Shown: positions 1-7,750, counted from the stretch's first letter. The stretch is DNA of 19,041 nt from Bacteroidales bacterium (GCA_017508895.1 JAFWRA010000087.1:1-19041); one strand, 5' to 3'. Translations and numbers: made by a program. Notes: a model not told the origin generated them from the sequence alone.

Positions 1-786
1 CCCTTGGGTGCAACCAATGGACTGTTTACAGTCGGCGAGGGACATCAAGTGTGGTTTTCGGTGAGTAATTTACAGTATCTGGCTTCAGAGCATCTGTGGG
101 GCTTTGCCGAGAATGCTTTCGACTACATAGGCATGGACAATGCCAATATCGCAGAAGACTATGACGGATGGATCGACCTTTTCGGTTGGGGCACGAGTGG
201 CTACAACCACGGGGCGGTGGCATACCAGCCATGGAGCATGGATGGCAATGCCGACCATTACTTTGCTTATGGTGAAGAAGAAGCCCAACTGTATGACAAT
301 ACGGGGCAGGCCGACTGGGGCTACAACGACCTCTTCGGCGAAGGCGAGGAAGGGAAGTGGCGCACACCGACAAGCAGTGAATGGGACTATGTCCTCAATG
401 AGCGTTGCACACCTTCGGGCATCCGCTTTGCCAAGGCACAGGTGTATGGCGTCAATGGTCTCATCATACTCCCTGACAATTGGAGCAGTTCGGCGTATTA
501 TTTGAATAATGTCAACCAAGCTAATGCGAGTTTCACCAGCAATGTCATCAACGACGGTTGGGAAACACTCTTGTTTTTCAATGGCGCTGTGTTTTTGCCT
601 GCAGGCGGGTATCGTGACGAGGACAGGGTAGAGTATGCCGGGTCCCAGGGCCTGTATTACACCTCGGAAAACAATGTCAGGAGGGCCAAGGCTTTCAGTT
701 TCGACCATAATGAACTTGGAGAAATTACGACATTTCGCAACTGGGGTCTCTCGGTGCGCTTGGTGCGTGATGTGGAGAGACGCTGA
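1..786 (+). CDS. C-terminal part of a FISUMP-like surface/secreted protein (5' end outside window)
   Basis: The reading frame is open from the first base and stops with TGA at 784-786, so this is the 3' end of a longer gene; the TTG at position 4 is not a credible start. The visible ~261 residues form one FISUMP/C-type-lectin-like module: a GLFTVG strand, NLQYLAS, WIDLFGWGTSGYNHG, ADWGYN, WRTPTSSEWDYVL, GIRFAKAQV, a PDNW strand, GAVFLPAGGYR and a final LSVRLVRD. The same order of motifs recurs at 11483-12400 and 17552-18334, and the last is the closest relative. The protein ends straight after this domain with no T9SS tail, so any export signal must lie upstream. Family assignment rests on motif resemblance and the order of conserved aromatic residues. 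Function is unknown; such domains are usually extracellular. The gene is 75 bp from the next and may be a separate transcription unit. Confidence 0.75.
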   Translation, partial: PLGATNGLFTVGEGHQVWFSVSNLQYLASEHLWGFAENAFDYIGMDNANIAEDYDGWIDLFGWGTSGYNHGAVAYQPWSMDGNADHYFAYGEEEAQLYDNTGQADWGYNDLFGEGEEGKWRTPTSSEWDYVLNERCTPSGIRFAKAQVYGVNGLIILPDNWSSSAYYLNNVNQANASFTSNVINDGWETLLFFNGAVFLPAGGYRDEDRVEYAGSQGLYYTSENNVRRAKAFSFDHNELGEITTFRNWGLSVRLVRDVERR

Positions 787-840
787 GTACAAATAAAAGC
801 CATCCTTTTAGACTAATTTTCCTTTCTTGTCCCCTCTATT

Positions 841-858
841 GATTCGTATATACGAATC
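841..858. promoter_or_regulatory. Perfect 18-bp palindrome before the first HTH gene (candidate operator)
   Basis: GATTCGTATATACGAATC is a perfect inverted repeat with two 9-bp half-sites, ending 3 bp before the ATG at 862. No second copy was seen in the window. Its position next to a gene for a small HTH protein suggests an autoregulatory operator, or an RNA hairpin covering the start codon. The role is inference; the palindrome itself is directly visible. Confidence 0.55.
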
Positions 859-861
859 GCT

Positions 862-1134
862 ATGACGGACAAGAGAGAAAGCCTCAATAACGAGGAATTT
901 CATATCGGTAAAAAGATTAAGGACGAGCTGGCGCGACAGGGGAGGAACGCCCCGTGGCTTGCCGGGCAGGTGCATTGCACTCCTGAGAACATCTATAAGA
1001 TTTTCGAGCAGCAATGGGTCGGTATGCCCATGCTTTTCAAGATTTGTCGGGTCATGGACTTCGACTTTTTCGCGGTTTGTTCCGAACACCTCAAAGCGGA
1101 GAAAAGCAAACAAAAAGTAACAGAAAACCGATAA
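862..1134 (+). CDS. Small helix-turn-helix DNA-binding protein, first of a tandem pair
   Basis: This 90-residue protein has an Xre/Cro-like HTH core. A helix with IGKKIKDELARQG (residues 15-27) is followed by the HTH pair around APWLAGQVHC and TPENIYKIF (residues 30-48), then a second helical part with MLFKICRVMDFDFF and a basic tail. It is cytoplasmic, with no signal peptide or membrane segment, and is expected to bind DNA. Short proteins with this pattern are common in Bacteroidales. The next gene encodes a paralogue with an identical VHCTPENIYK stretch, so the two probably read the same DNA site. There is no ligand-binding domain, so any signal must act elsewhere. The ATG at 862 is chosen because it is the first ATG in frame and lies directly after the palindrome. 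The precise target is unknown; the palindrome at 841-858 is the obvious candidate. Confidence 0.75.
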   Translation: MTDKRESLNNEEFHIGKKIKDELARQGRNAPWLAGQVHCTPENIYKIFEQQWVGMPMLFKICRVMDFDFFAVCSEHLKAEKSKQKVTENR

Positions 1135-1174
1135 AATAATTACACTTTTTTAATAAAACAAGTTAGTACGGAAG

Positions 1175-1185
1175 CGCCTAAGGCG
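1175..1185. promoter_or_regulatory. Short inverted repeat CGCCT-A-AGGCG upstream of the second HTH gene
   Basis: Two perfect 5-bp arms flank a single A, in the 84-bp gap between the HTH genes and 14 bp before the TAAATTTG element. It differs from the palindrome at 841-858. It could be a binding site for a regulator, but a repeat this short may be chance. Confidence 0.25.
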
Positions 1186-1199
1186 AAAAGGATTGTCCC

Positions 1200-1207
1200 T
1201 AAATTTG
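1200..1207 (+). promoter_or_regulatory. Bacteroidota-type -7 promoter element (TAAATTTG)
   Basis: TAAATTTG matches the Bacteroidota primary sigma-factor -7 consensus TAnnTTTG exactly. No TTG lies at the usual distance for a -33 element, so the promoter may be weak or depend on an activator. The expected transcript start (around 1213-1215) would be only a few bases before the ATG at 1219, giving an almost leaderless mRNA. It would drive the second HTH gene and probably the surface-protein genes behind it. Confidence 0.45.
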
Positions 1208-1218
1208 CATGGTTACTT

Positions 1219-1473
1219 ATGGGCAAGAAAACGGACACAGACAATGGTTTCCACATGGGTAGGCTCATCAAGGCTGAGCTGGTACGCCAAGGACGTTCAG
1301 CCACATGGCTGGCCAAGCAAGTGCACTGCACTCCCGAGAACATCTATAAAGTGTGCAGACAGCAATGGGTCACCATGCACCTGCTTTTCGAAATCAGTTT
1401 GGCCTTGGACCACGATTTTTTTGAGGCGTGTTCTAAACATCTTAAAAACCAAAAACAGAAAGCTTCAAATTAA
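1219..1473 (+). CDS. Small helix-turn-helix DNA-binding protein, second of a tandem pair
   Basis: This 84-residue protein is a paralogue of the preceding one. GRLIKAELVRQGR (residues 14-26) leads into the HTH pair ATWLAKQVHC and TPENIYKVC (residues 28-46), then QQWVTMHLLFEI, DHDFFEACSKHLK and a basic tail. The recognition-helix segment is identical to the first copy, while the N-terminus and last ~10 residues have diverged. It is expected to be a cytoplasmic DNA-binding regulator. It ends 29 bp before the large LRR gene with no terminator between, so it is probably the first gene of that operon and a candidate regulator of it. Another ATG at 1209 is out of frame and gives no HTH protein. Whether it activates, represses or competes with its paralogue cannot be told. 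Confidence 0.75.
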   Translation: MGKKTDTDNGFHMGRLIKAELVRQGRSATWLAKQVHCTPENIYKVCRQQWVTMHLLFEISLALDHDFFEACSKHLKNQKQKASN

Positions 1474-1502
1474 AGAAAGAAATAATTTAAATACTTAACA
1501 AA

Positions 1503-4500
1503 ATGAGAATTAAAACTTTACAAATGAAGAAGACGGCCTTTGCCGTGCTTGTCGGCCTGCTGCTGAGTGTGGCGGGTGTGACTAATGCCTTTGCCCAAAC
1601 TTTCACGGTGGGCAATCTTAACTACTCCGTGAACGACGACGGTGTCTCTGTAACCGTGACCGGACACGTGGATGGCCAAAACGCCACTGGCGAACTAGTG
1701 ATTCCGGAGAATGTTGAGTATTATGGCAACTCCTATCCTGTAACCAAAATTAGAGAATCTGCTTTTAGTTATTGTCCTGGATTGACAGGCTCTCTTGTGA
1801 TTCCCAATTCGGTGATTACTATTGAGCAGTACGCCTTTGAATATGATAGTGGTTTGACAGGTTCATTGACCATTGGTAATTCTGTTCAATATATTGGTAA
1901 TTGTTCTTTTAGAGGATGTGGTTTTACTGGCTCATTAACCATTTCAGGAAGCGTAACCACTATTGGCAGTGATGCTTTTCAGTGTGGTTTTACAGGTGTA
2001 ATTACTATCCCAGAAAATATACAGAATATAGGCAGCTCGGTATTCTATGGATGTAATTTTACTACGTTGAATTACAATGCTATTAATTGTTATGTTGCAG
2101 AAGAAGAATGCTGTCATTGGTTGGTGGGTTGCTCTTCTTTGACCACCGTGAATATTGGTGAAAACGTGCATGTTATCCCCAACAATTTTCTATATGGTTG
2201 TTCAAATCTTACCGGGGAGCTTGTTATTCCTGAAACAGTTACTTATATCGGCGAAAACGCTTTCAATGGTTGCTCTGGTTTTAGTGGCTCGCTCACCGTT
2301 CCAAATTCAGTGACCAGCATCGGTGCCAATGCTTTTTCTGGATGCGGCAGCCTCTCGGGTATCTTAACACTTGGTTCGTCTTTAACTGAAATAGGCAATA
2401 ATGCCTTTTTCGGTGCATGTGAGGATTTCACTTCGCTGAATGTGCTGACAGAAACGCCTCCAACCCTTGGGGCAAATGTTTTCTCGTCCGTTGAATATGG
2501 CATTCCTGTTACCGTGCCTTGCGGTAAATTGGAAGCCTACCAAAATGCTTTAGGCTGGAGCGATTTCACTAATCTTCAAGAACCGAGCGTCTGCATGTGG
2601 GAAATTGCTGCTAATGCTAATCCATATTTAGGTGGTACCATTAGTGGTGCTGGCACTTACGAAGGAGGGCAGACTTGCACATTGACAGCCACGCCCAACG
2701 ATGATTATGCTTTTGTGAATTGGATGGAAAATGGGGAGGTGGTTTCCTCCGAAGCATCCTATTTTTTCACGGTTTCTGGCGATAGGAACTTGGTGGCCAA
2801 CTTCAGATTTATTAGGTATTATGTGAGGGCTATAGTCCAACCAGAAGTAGCAGGTACGGTGAATGGTAACGAACCTGGTATTTCAGAGGTGTTCTATTAT
2901 AATTTTGATGATGGAATGCAAGGTTGGACAACCATTGACGCTAACGCAGACGGATATGACTGGGTTCTTGGTTCTCAAACTTCTGGTGTTTATACAGTCG
3001 AATCTGTAAATTATTCTGGCCAAGGTCATAATTCTTCGGCTAACATGATGTGCTCTGGCTCATATAGTAACATTACTTCGCTGCCCATTACTCCTGACAA
3101 CTATCTTGTTTCACCTCAGGTGGAATTGGGTGGCATCCTCACTTTCTACGCCTGCGCCCAAGATAACTTGTATGCTGCTGAGCACTTCGGCGTTGCTGTT
3201 TCGATGAATGGTAACACTGATCCTAATTATTTCCAAATGGTTCAAGAATGGACGATGGTGGCGAAAGGTGTCGGAGCACCTAATGGGGTTACTCGTGGTG
3301 ACAATCGCAATCAGGGTAATTGGTATCAGTATACAGTTGATCTTGGTGCATATTCTGGTTTGGGTTATGTAGCTATTCGTCACTTCAATTGTTACAACCA
3401 GTTTATTCTTTGTGTAGATGACATTAGTGTTATCACAGATGAAGGATGTGTAGGGAGCTATTTGGAAGGTGAGTCCTGTACCCTTATCGCATCGCCCAAA
3501 GAAGACTGGACGTTCTACAGATGGGAAGAAAACGGCGAGATATTATCCACAGAAGAGGAATATTGTTTTACGGTTAGTTCTAACAGACATTTGATCGCAA
3601 AATTCAAGGGCATCAATACGATTGTTTTTACCGACCCGAATGTGGAAGCCATTTGCGTGGCCAATTGGGATACGGATGGCGATGGATTATTGAGCTATGC
3701 AGAGGCTGCGGCTGTGACGGATTTGGGCAATGCCTTCCAAGGCCATACCGCTATCACATCGTTTGCTGAATTGCGGTATTTCACGGGGTTAACTTCCATC
3801 GGAAATGCCGCTTTTCAAAATTGTTATAACTTGACGGGTGAATTGACCATTCCGGAATCTGTTACCTATATTGGAGGAAGAGCTTTTGAAAACACAGGTT
3901 TCTCAACGGTGAATTTCAATGCTACAAACTGCAATCAAATAGGTAGTGAAGGCTATGATGATTATTGGAATTGGATATGGTTTCCAGCTTTTTACAATTG
4001 TTCAATCACTACATTGAACATCGGAGAAAATGTGCAAACCATTCCGTATAGGGCGTTTGAGGGTCTTTCTACTTTGAGTGGGACATTGACGCTACCTGTC
4101 TCATTGACTTCAATTGGCGATAATGCCTTTTATAATTGCAGTGGTTTGACGGGTGAACTTATTATCCCCAACTCGGTCACATCTATAGGTTTGGGCGCTT
4201 TTGCCAATTGTGTTGGATTTACTTCTTTAACTATAGGAACTGGTGTGGAAAACATTGGTGGTTACGATTGTTGGACTCTAAATCAAGATCAGAATCCCTT
4301 TTACAACTGTTCTGGCATCACTACGCTGAATTACAACGCAGTTGACTGTTACTATATCCCGATTGAATGGTATGGAGATTCACATTCTCCTTTCGCTTAT
4401 CTTTCCTCTTTGACTACTTTGAATATTGGAATAGCAGTACAAAAAATACCTGATTTTGCTTTTGACGGTTGCGAAAGTCTCACTGGGACATTGAACATAC

Positions 4501-7500
4501 CTAATTCTGTAACTTCTATTGGTGCTGAGGCATTCAGAAATTGTAGTGGTCTTACTGGAACCATCACAATACCTGAATCTGTTACCTCTATTGGAGGTGG
4601 TGCTTTCGATGGATGCACGGGTTTAGGGGGTACACTAACCATCAACCCCTCAATAATTTACATCGGACCACGTGCGTTTGCCTATACTGGAATAGAAATA
4701 GTGAATTTCAACGCAACAAATTGTAATGATATAGGAGATTATTATCAAATCAATCCAACCCCAACTTATCATAGCTCAATTTCTAGATTCGGCTTTGCTT
4801 TTGAAGGGTGTGAAAACTTTACAACACTTAATATAGGGAATGGCGTGGAACGTATTCCAGAGAGCGCATTTTCAAATTGCTCATCATTATCTGGCGAATT
4901 GACCATTCCAAATAGCGTAACTTATATTGGAAGTTGGGCTTTTTATGATTGTAATAGCTTGACAGGGTCTTTGATAATACCTAATTCGGTAATCACAATT
5001 CTTTATGGCTCGTTTGGAAATTGTTCGGGGCTTAATGGTACTTTGACATTGGGCGAGGGTCTGCAAAGCGTATGTGGAAATGCTTTTGAAAACACGGGAT
5101 TTACGGCTATGAATTATAATGCAGTTAATTGTTTTGTTGGTTCCGTATGGACTGATGATTATTCGAACGAAACATATTATGAAGTTCAAACTTTTGTTTT
5201 GCCGCCATCCTTTAATTCACTTAGTTTTGGTAGTAATGTTGAAAGCATTTCGCAAATGGCTTTCAAAGATTGTACCACCCTCACCAGCACCCTGACCCTC
5301 CCCAACAGCCTGAAATCCATCGGTGACCAGGCCTTCTACAACTGCTATGGCATAGAAGGCATTGAGATGGGCAATGGTGTGGAGACCATCGGCACAGAGG
5401 CCTTCCGCAATTGCGGCGGTCTGCGCGGCGAACTCACGCTACCCGAAACGTTGCAGTCGGTGGGCAACTATGCCTTCGCCTCGTGCGACGAACTCACCAC
5501 TATCAACTATAACGCCATCAACTGCACTGCAATGGGCAACGCCCAGTCGCCTGTGTTTTACGACTGCGCCTCTATGGCTCATATCAAGATAGGTGAAAAC
5601 GTTGAAAGCATCCCTAATTATGCCTTCAAGCGTTGCTCGACGGTCACCGACATGACTGTGGCCGCCACAGTGCCGCCTACCGTAGGCTCCAGCACCTTCG
5701 GCACCCTGCAACGCTCCATCCCCGTCACCGTGCAGTGCGAAGCAACAGCTGCCTATCAGGCTGCACAGTACTGGAATGAGTTCACCAATTACAACGAAGG
5801 CTTCAACTATGTGCTTGAAGTCACTTGCGATCCTGAAAGAGGTACAGTTGTCGTCAACAAGATGGCTGACTGCTACGACCCCACGGCCCGTGTGACCGCC
5901 TATCCCGAGATGGGCTATGCCTTCTTGGGCTGGAGCGAAAACGGCACGCTGGTGTCGGAAGCCAACCCCTATACTTTTAACATGGAGTCGAGCCGTGAGC
6001 TCCAAGCCGAGTTCATTCCCGGCGTAAGCTATAGCGTGACGGTTACCGTCGTCCCCGCTGCGGCCGGAACCGTGACGGGACAAGGCAACTACAACGATGG
6101 CAGCGCGGTCACCCTTACTGCGACGACAAACCATGGCTATGCTTTTGTCAACTGGACGGAGAACGGCAGCGTGGTCTCAACCGATGAGGAATACACTTTC
6201 ACCATCCATGCCAACCGCAACTTGGTTGCTAACTTCACGCCATACGCCTACCACTGGGATGTCAACATCCACCAATATCCTGGTAACATGACAGCCATTG
6301 GCGTCATTCAAATTGATGGCGTCGAGCAGACCACGCCTACCTTGGAAATCGGCGCCTTCTGCAACGACGAGTGCCGTGGCCGCCAGCTGTTGACCTATTA
6401 TCCTCAGGTGGACCGCTATATGGTGTTCCTCATGCTCTACGGTGAGGACGGTGATGAGATGAGTTTCAAGCTCTACGACCATATCCTTGAACAGGAGCTG
6501 ACGCTGTCGTGCACCTCGCTGGTCACCTTTGCCGCCAACACTGCCTTGGGCAACCCCGTCAGCCCCTATGTGTTCAACTTCATCAATAGCCAGCAGACTC
6601 CGTTGGCCGAAGGCTGGACTTGGTATTCGACCTACATCGAGCAGGAAGACGTCGAAGGCCTGCAGATGATGACGGAGGCACTCAACGAAAGCGGCGTGAT
6701 GATCAAGTCGCAAACGGGCTTCATCGCCAACTCAGGCGGACAATGGATGGGTAACCTCGATGAGATCACCAACGAGAGTATGTATATGGTGAACACTACG
6801 GCAGCCACGTTGCTCGACATTGTGGGCAACAGCGCTATCGCCTCGCAACACCCCATCACGATGAACCCGGGCTGGAACTGGATCGGCTATCCCATGGCCA
6901 CGGCCAATAGCGTCAGCGTTGCTTTGAGCGATCTCGAGGCCCAACCCAACGATGTGCTGAAGTCGCAGGAGAGCTTCGCCACCTATTATGAAGGCATGGG
7001 TTGGTTCGGCTCACTCAACACCATCACGCCTGGTATGGGTCTGATGTACGACTCGAAGAACGATGCCCCGGTGACCTTCACCTACACTGAAGGCAGGTCG
7101 GGCGAGCTGAAGAGAAACGTGACTGCTGAGAGCAACCATTGGGTGCCCGACATGCACAAGTACACCAACAACATGAACGTGATGGCCGTCGTTGAGTTAG
7201 ACGACGTAGAACTGCGTGACAGCCGTTACGAATTGGCTGTGTTTGCAGGCAATGAATGCCGTGGCAGCGTGCGTCTGGTTTATGTCGAACCCATCGATCG
7301 CTATGTTGCCTTCCTGACCGTCGCTGGTCGTGAGGCAACCGACTTGCAGTTTGTCCTCTTCGATGCCGATGAGAATAGGGAATATGGTAATGCCAAGGAA
7401 AGCCTCGTCTTCGAGTCGGATGCCGTTGTGGGCAACACCAAGAGCATGATGACCGTCCACTTCGCCAGCTGTGAACAGGAGAACGATTGGAGCAAGATTG

Positions 7501-7733
7501 CCGTTTATCCCAATCCTGCCGATTGTGGTGAGCATTTCAGCATCGTGCTGCCTGCCGCCTCCGATCAGAAGGTACGTGTTGAAATCATCAACGAGTTGGG
7601 TGCAGTGGTTTCCGTGGCCCAGTCGAGCAGCCTGCCGATGGAGATGAAAGCCCCGGCCACGCCAGGCCTCTACACCTTGAAGATCGTTGCCGAAGGCAAC
7701 GCGGTCTGCTTCCGTAAACTTGTCGTAAAATAA
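1503..7733 (+). CDS. BspA-like LRR surface protein with InlB-like repeats, nested adhesin domain and T9SS tail
   Basis: This is a 2076-residue exported protein. The signal peptide is residues 1-31, with cleavage likely at AFA|Q; Met8 (1524) is an alternative start that leaves a more typical MKKTAF signal. Order: BspA/LRR_5 array 1 (~63-364); InlB-like repeat (~365-437); a second InlB-like repeat split by a gingipain-type cleaved-adhesin domain (~463-644, FDDGMQGW to VDDISVI); a DxDxDG calcium-loop-like linker (D723, D725, D727); LRR array 2 (~756-1433); two more InlB-like repeats (~1434-1580); ECRG module (1583-1693); double GWNW module (~1701-1861); second ECRG module (~1880-1990); T9SS type A tail from IAVYPNP (1999-2005) to LVVK. 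BspA-type LRRs usually mediate attachment to host or bacterial surfaces, so an adhesin role is inferred. Codons change abruptly from AT-rich to GC-rich near 5275. The following gene starts 17 bp later. Confidence 0.9.
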   Translation: MRIKTLQMKKTAFAVLVGLLLSVAGVTNAFAQTFTVGNLNYSVNDDGVSVTVTGHVDGQNATGELVIPENVEYYGNSYPVTKIRESAFSYCPGLTGSLVIPNSVITIEQYAFEYDSGLTGSLTIGNSVQYIGNCSFRGCGFTGSLTISGSVTTIGSDAFQCGFTGVITIPENIQNIGSSVFYGCNFTTLNYNAINCYVAEEECCHWLVGCSSLTTVNIGENVHVIPNNFLYGCSNLTGELVIPETVTYIGENAFNGCSGFSGSLTVPNSVTSIGANAFSGCGSLSGILTLGSSLTEIGNNAFFGACEDFTSLNVLTETPPTLGANVFSSVEYGIPVTVPCGKLEAYQNALGWSDFTNLQEPSVCMWEIAANANPYLGGTISGAGTYEGGQTCTLTATPNDDYAFVNWMENGEVVSSEASYFFTVSGDRNLVANFRFIRYYVRAIVQPEVAGTVNGNEPGISEVFYYNFDDGMQGWTTIDANADGYDWVLGSQTSGVYTVESVNYSGQGHNSSANMMCSGSYSNITSLPITPDNYLVSPQVELGGILTFYACAQDNLYAAEHFGVAVSMNGNTDPNYFQMVQEWTMVAKGVGAPNGVTRGDNRNQGNWYQYTVDLGAYSGLGYVAIRHFNCYNQFILCVDDISVITDEGCVGSYLEGESCTLIASPKEDWTFYRWEENGEILSTEEEYCFTVSSNRHLIAKFKGINTIVFTDPNVEAICVANWDTDGDGLLSYAEAAAVTDLGNAFQGHTAITSFAELRYFTGLTSIGNAAFQNCYNLTGELTIPESVTYIGGRAFENTGFSTVNFNATNCNQIGSEGYDDYWNWIWFPAFYNCSITTLNIGENVQTIPYRAFEGLSTLSGTLTLPVSLTSIGDNAFYNCSGLTGELIIPNSVTSIGLGAFANCVGFTSLTIGTGVENIGGYDCWTLNQDQNPFYNCSGITTLNYNAVDCYYIPIEWYGDSHSPFAYLSSLTTLNIGIAVQKIPDFAFDGCESLTGTLNIPNSVTSIGAEAFRNCSGLTGTITIPESVTSIGGGAFDGCTGLGGTLTINPSIIYIGPRAFAYTGIEIVNFNATNCNDIGDYYQINPTPTYHSSISRFGFAFEGCENFTTLNIGNGVERIPESAFSNCSSLSGELTIPNSVTYIGSWAFYDCNSLTGSLIIPNSVITILYGSFGNCSGLNGTLTLGEGLQSVCGNAFENTGFTAMNYNAVNCFVGSVWTDDYSNETYYEVQTFVLPPSFNSLSFGSNVESISQMAFKDCTTLTSTLTLPNSLKSIGDQAFYNCYGIEGIEMGNGVETIGTEAFRNCGGLRGELTLPETLQSVGNYAFASCDELTTINYNAINCTAMGNAQSPVFYDCASMAHIKIGENVESIPNYAFKRCSTVTDMTVAATVPPTVGSSTFGTLQRSIPVTVQCEATAAYQAAQYWNEFTNYNEGFNYVLEVTCDPERGTVVVNKMADCYDPTARVTAYPEMGYAFLGWSENGTLVSEANPYTFNMESSRELQAEFIPGVSYSVTVTVVPAAAGTVTGQGNYNDGSAVTLTATTNHGYAFVNWTENGSVVSTDEEYTFTIHANRNLVANFTPYAYHWDVNIHQYPGNMTAIGVIQIDGVEQTTPTLEIGAFCNDECRGRQLLTYYPQVDRYMVFLMLYGEDGDEMSFKLYDHILEQELTLSCTSLVTFAANTALGNPVSPYVFNFINSQQTPLAEGWTWYSTYIEQEDVEGLQMMTEALNESGVMIKSQTGFIANSGGQWMGNLDEITNESMYMVNTTAATLLDIVGNSAIASQHPITMNPGWNWIGYPMATANSVSVALSDLEAQPNDVLKSQESFATYYEGMGWFGSLNTITPGMGLMYDSKNDAPVTFTYTEGRSGELKRNVTAESNHWVPDMHKYTNNMNVMAVVELDDVELRDSRYELAVFAGNECRGSVRLVYVEPIDRYVAFLTVAGREATDLQFVLFDADENREYGNAKESLVFESDAVVGNTKSMMTVHFASCEQENDWSKIAVYPNPADCGEHFSIVLPAASDQKVRVEIINELGAVVSVAQSSSLPMEMKAPATPGLYTLKIVAEGNAVCFRKLVVK
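1687..2592 (+). repeat. BspA-type LRR array 1
   Basis: Repeats of about 23 residues follow the pattern LTGxLxIPxSVxxIGxxAFxxC (for example LTGSLVIPNSVITIEQYAF and FSGSLTVPNSVTSIGANAF). One NYNAINC interruption sits at residues 190-196. The array closes with the TPPTLGANVF and PVTVPCGKLEAYQ cap also seen at the end of array 2. Confidence 0.9.
2814..3610 (+). other. InlB-like repeat interrupted by a cleaved-adhesin (gingipain-type) domain
   Basis: An InlB-like repeat begins with VRAIVQPEVAGTVNG (residues 441-455). It stops, and resumes with SYLEGESCTLIASP and WTFYRWEENGEILST, ending near residue 703. Between lies a ~182-residue beta-sandwich (2889-3434) starting FYYNFDDGMQGW and ending CVDDISVI, which fits the cleaved-adhesin / choice-of-anchor J family known from gingipains and HagA. 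The boundaries are visible by comparing with intact repeats at 2595-2812 and 18335-18991. Confidence 0.75.
3768..5800 (+). repeat. BspA-type LRR array 2 with a ~130-residue super-repeat
   Basis: LRRs with cores such as LTGELTIPESVTYIG are interrupted five times by the motif N-[FY]-N-A-x-[ND]-C, at nucleotides 3912, 4329, 4704, 5112 and 5505 (residues 804, 943, 1068, 1204, 1335). Each is followed by a loop of variable length and composition, and usually by LNIGxxVxxIPxxAF. The opening segment, with CVANWDTDGDGLLSYAEA, is a calcium-loop-like N-terminal cap seen in other Bacteroidales BspA-like proteins. Confidence 0.85.
5802..6245 (+). repeat. Two InlB-like (Flg_new-type) repeats before the C-terminal modules
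   Basis: Two ~73-residue repeats each carry an aromatic-rich core and a closing strand: YAFLGWSENGTLVSE with LQAEF in the first, YAFVNWTENGSVVST with NLVANF in the second. The first is divergent, having VVVNKMADCYDP where the others have a GTxSGxGxY stretch. They join the LRR array to the ECRG module. Confidence 0.8.
6249..6580 (+). other. ECRG module, subtype with CxxxC (copy 1)
   Basis: This ~110-residue all-beta-looking module runs HWDVNIHQYPGNMTAIGV, EIGAFCNDECRG (ECRG at residues 1623-1626), then a DRYMVFLMLYG strand and FKLYDH. I do not recognise it as a named family. Related copies are at 7136-7460, 7829-8160, 16082-16390 and 16775-17107. Confidence 0.6.
6603..7085 (+). other. Double GWNW module (copy 1)
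   Basis: This is two related halves of about 85 residues. The first has EGWTWYSTYIEQ, then MIKSQTGF and WMGNLDEI. The second has PGWNWIGYPM (W1791, W1793), then VLKSQESFATYY and WFGSLNTITPG. The internal duplication is visible by eye. It is not a family I can name; the same module occurs at 8411-8869 and 15524-16036. Confidence 0.6.
7136..7460 (+). other. ECRG module, subtype lacking the first cysteine (copy 2)
   Basis: The order is HWVPDMHKYTNNMNVMAVVE, ELAVFAGNECRG (ECRG at residues 1918-1921), VEPIDRYVAFLTV. The cysteine found four residues before the ECRG cysteine in copy 1 is alanine here. It lies directly before the T9SS tail, like the matching copy in the M6 protease. Confidence 0.6.
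7491..7733 (+). other. T9SS type A sorting domain of the BspA-like protein
   Basis: The last ~80 residues begin KIAVYPNPAD and end with the short basic sequence KLVVK before the stop, with GLYTLKIV in between. This matches the type A C-terminal domain that directs proteins through the T9SS translocon, where it is normally cleaved and the protein is attached to surface lipopolysaccharide or released. Confidence 0.9.
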
Positions 7734-7750
7734 GGATTACCTATAGATAA

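Noticed and set aside
85..792. Long open frame on the minus strand, antisense to the first gene
   Set aside because: It mirrors a well-supported + strand domain, has no recognisable motif, and arises from the codon pattern of the sense gene. The same applies to minus-strand frames at 5439-6134, 6177-6713 and 7823-8383.
814..821. TAATTTTC as a -7 promoter element for the first HTH gene
   Set aside because: It mismatches the last consensus base and has no TTG at the right distance upstream, so it is too weak to call.
1112..1150. Possible terminator: AAAAAGT paired with ACTTTTT after the first HTH gene
   Set aside because: The stem is short and nearly all A-T, with a 25-base loop and no GC-rich part; it is unlikely to form a working terminator.
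1193..1498. Overlapping + strand frame covering the second HTH gene
   Set aside because: It is the same DNA in another frame, starts at a TTG and lacks a coherent protein pattern; the HTH frame at 1219 has a clear paralogue.
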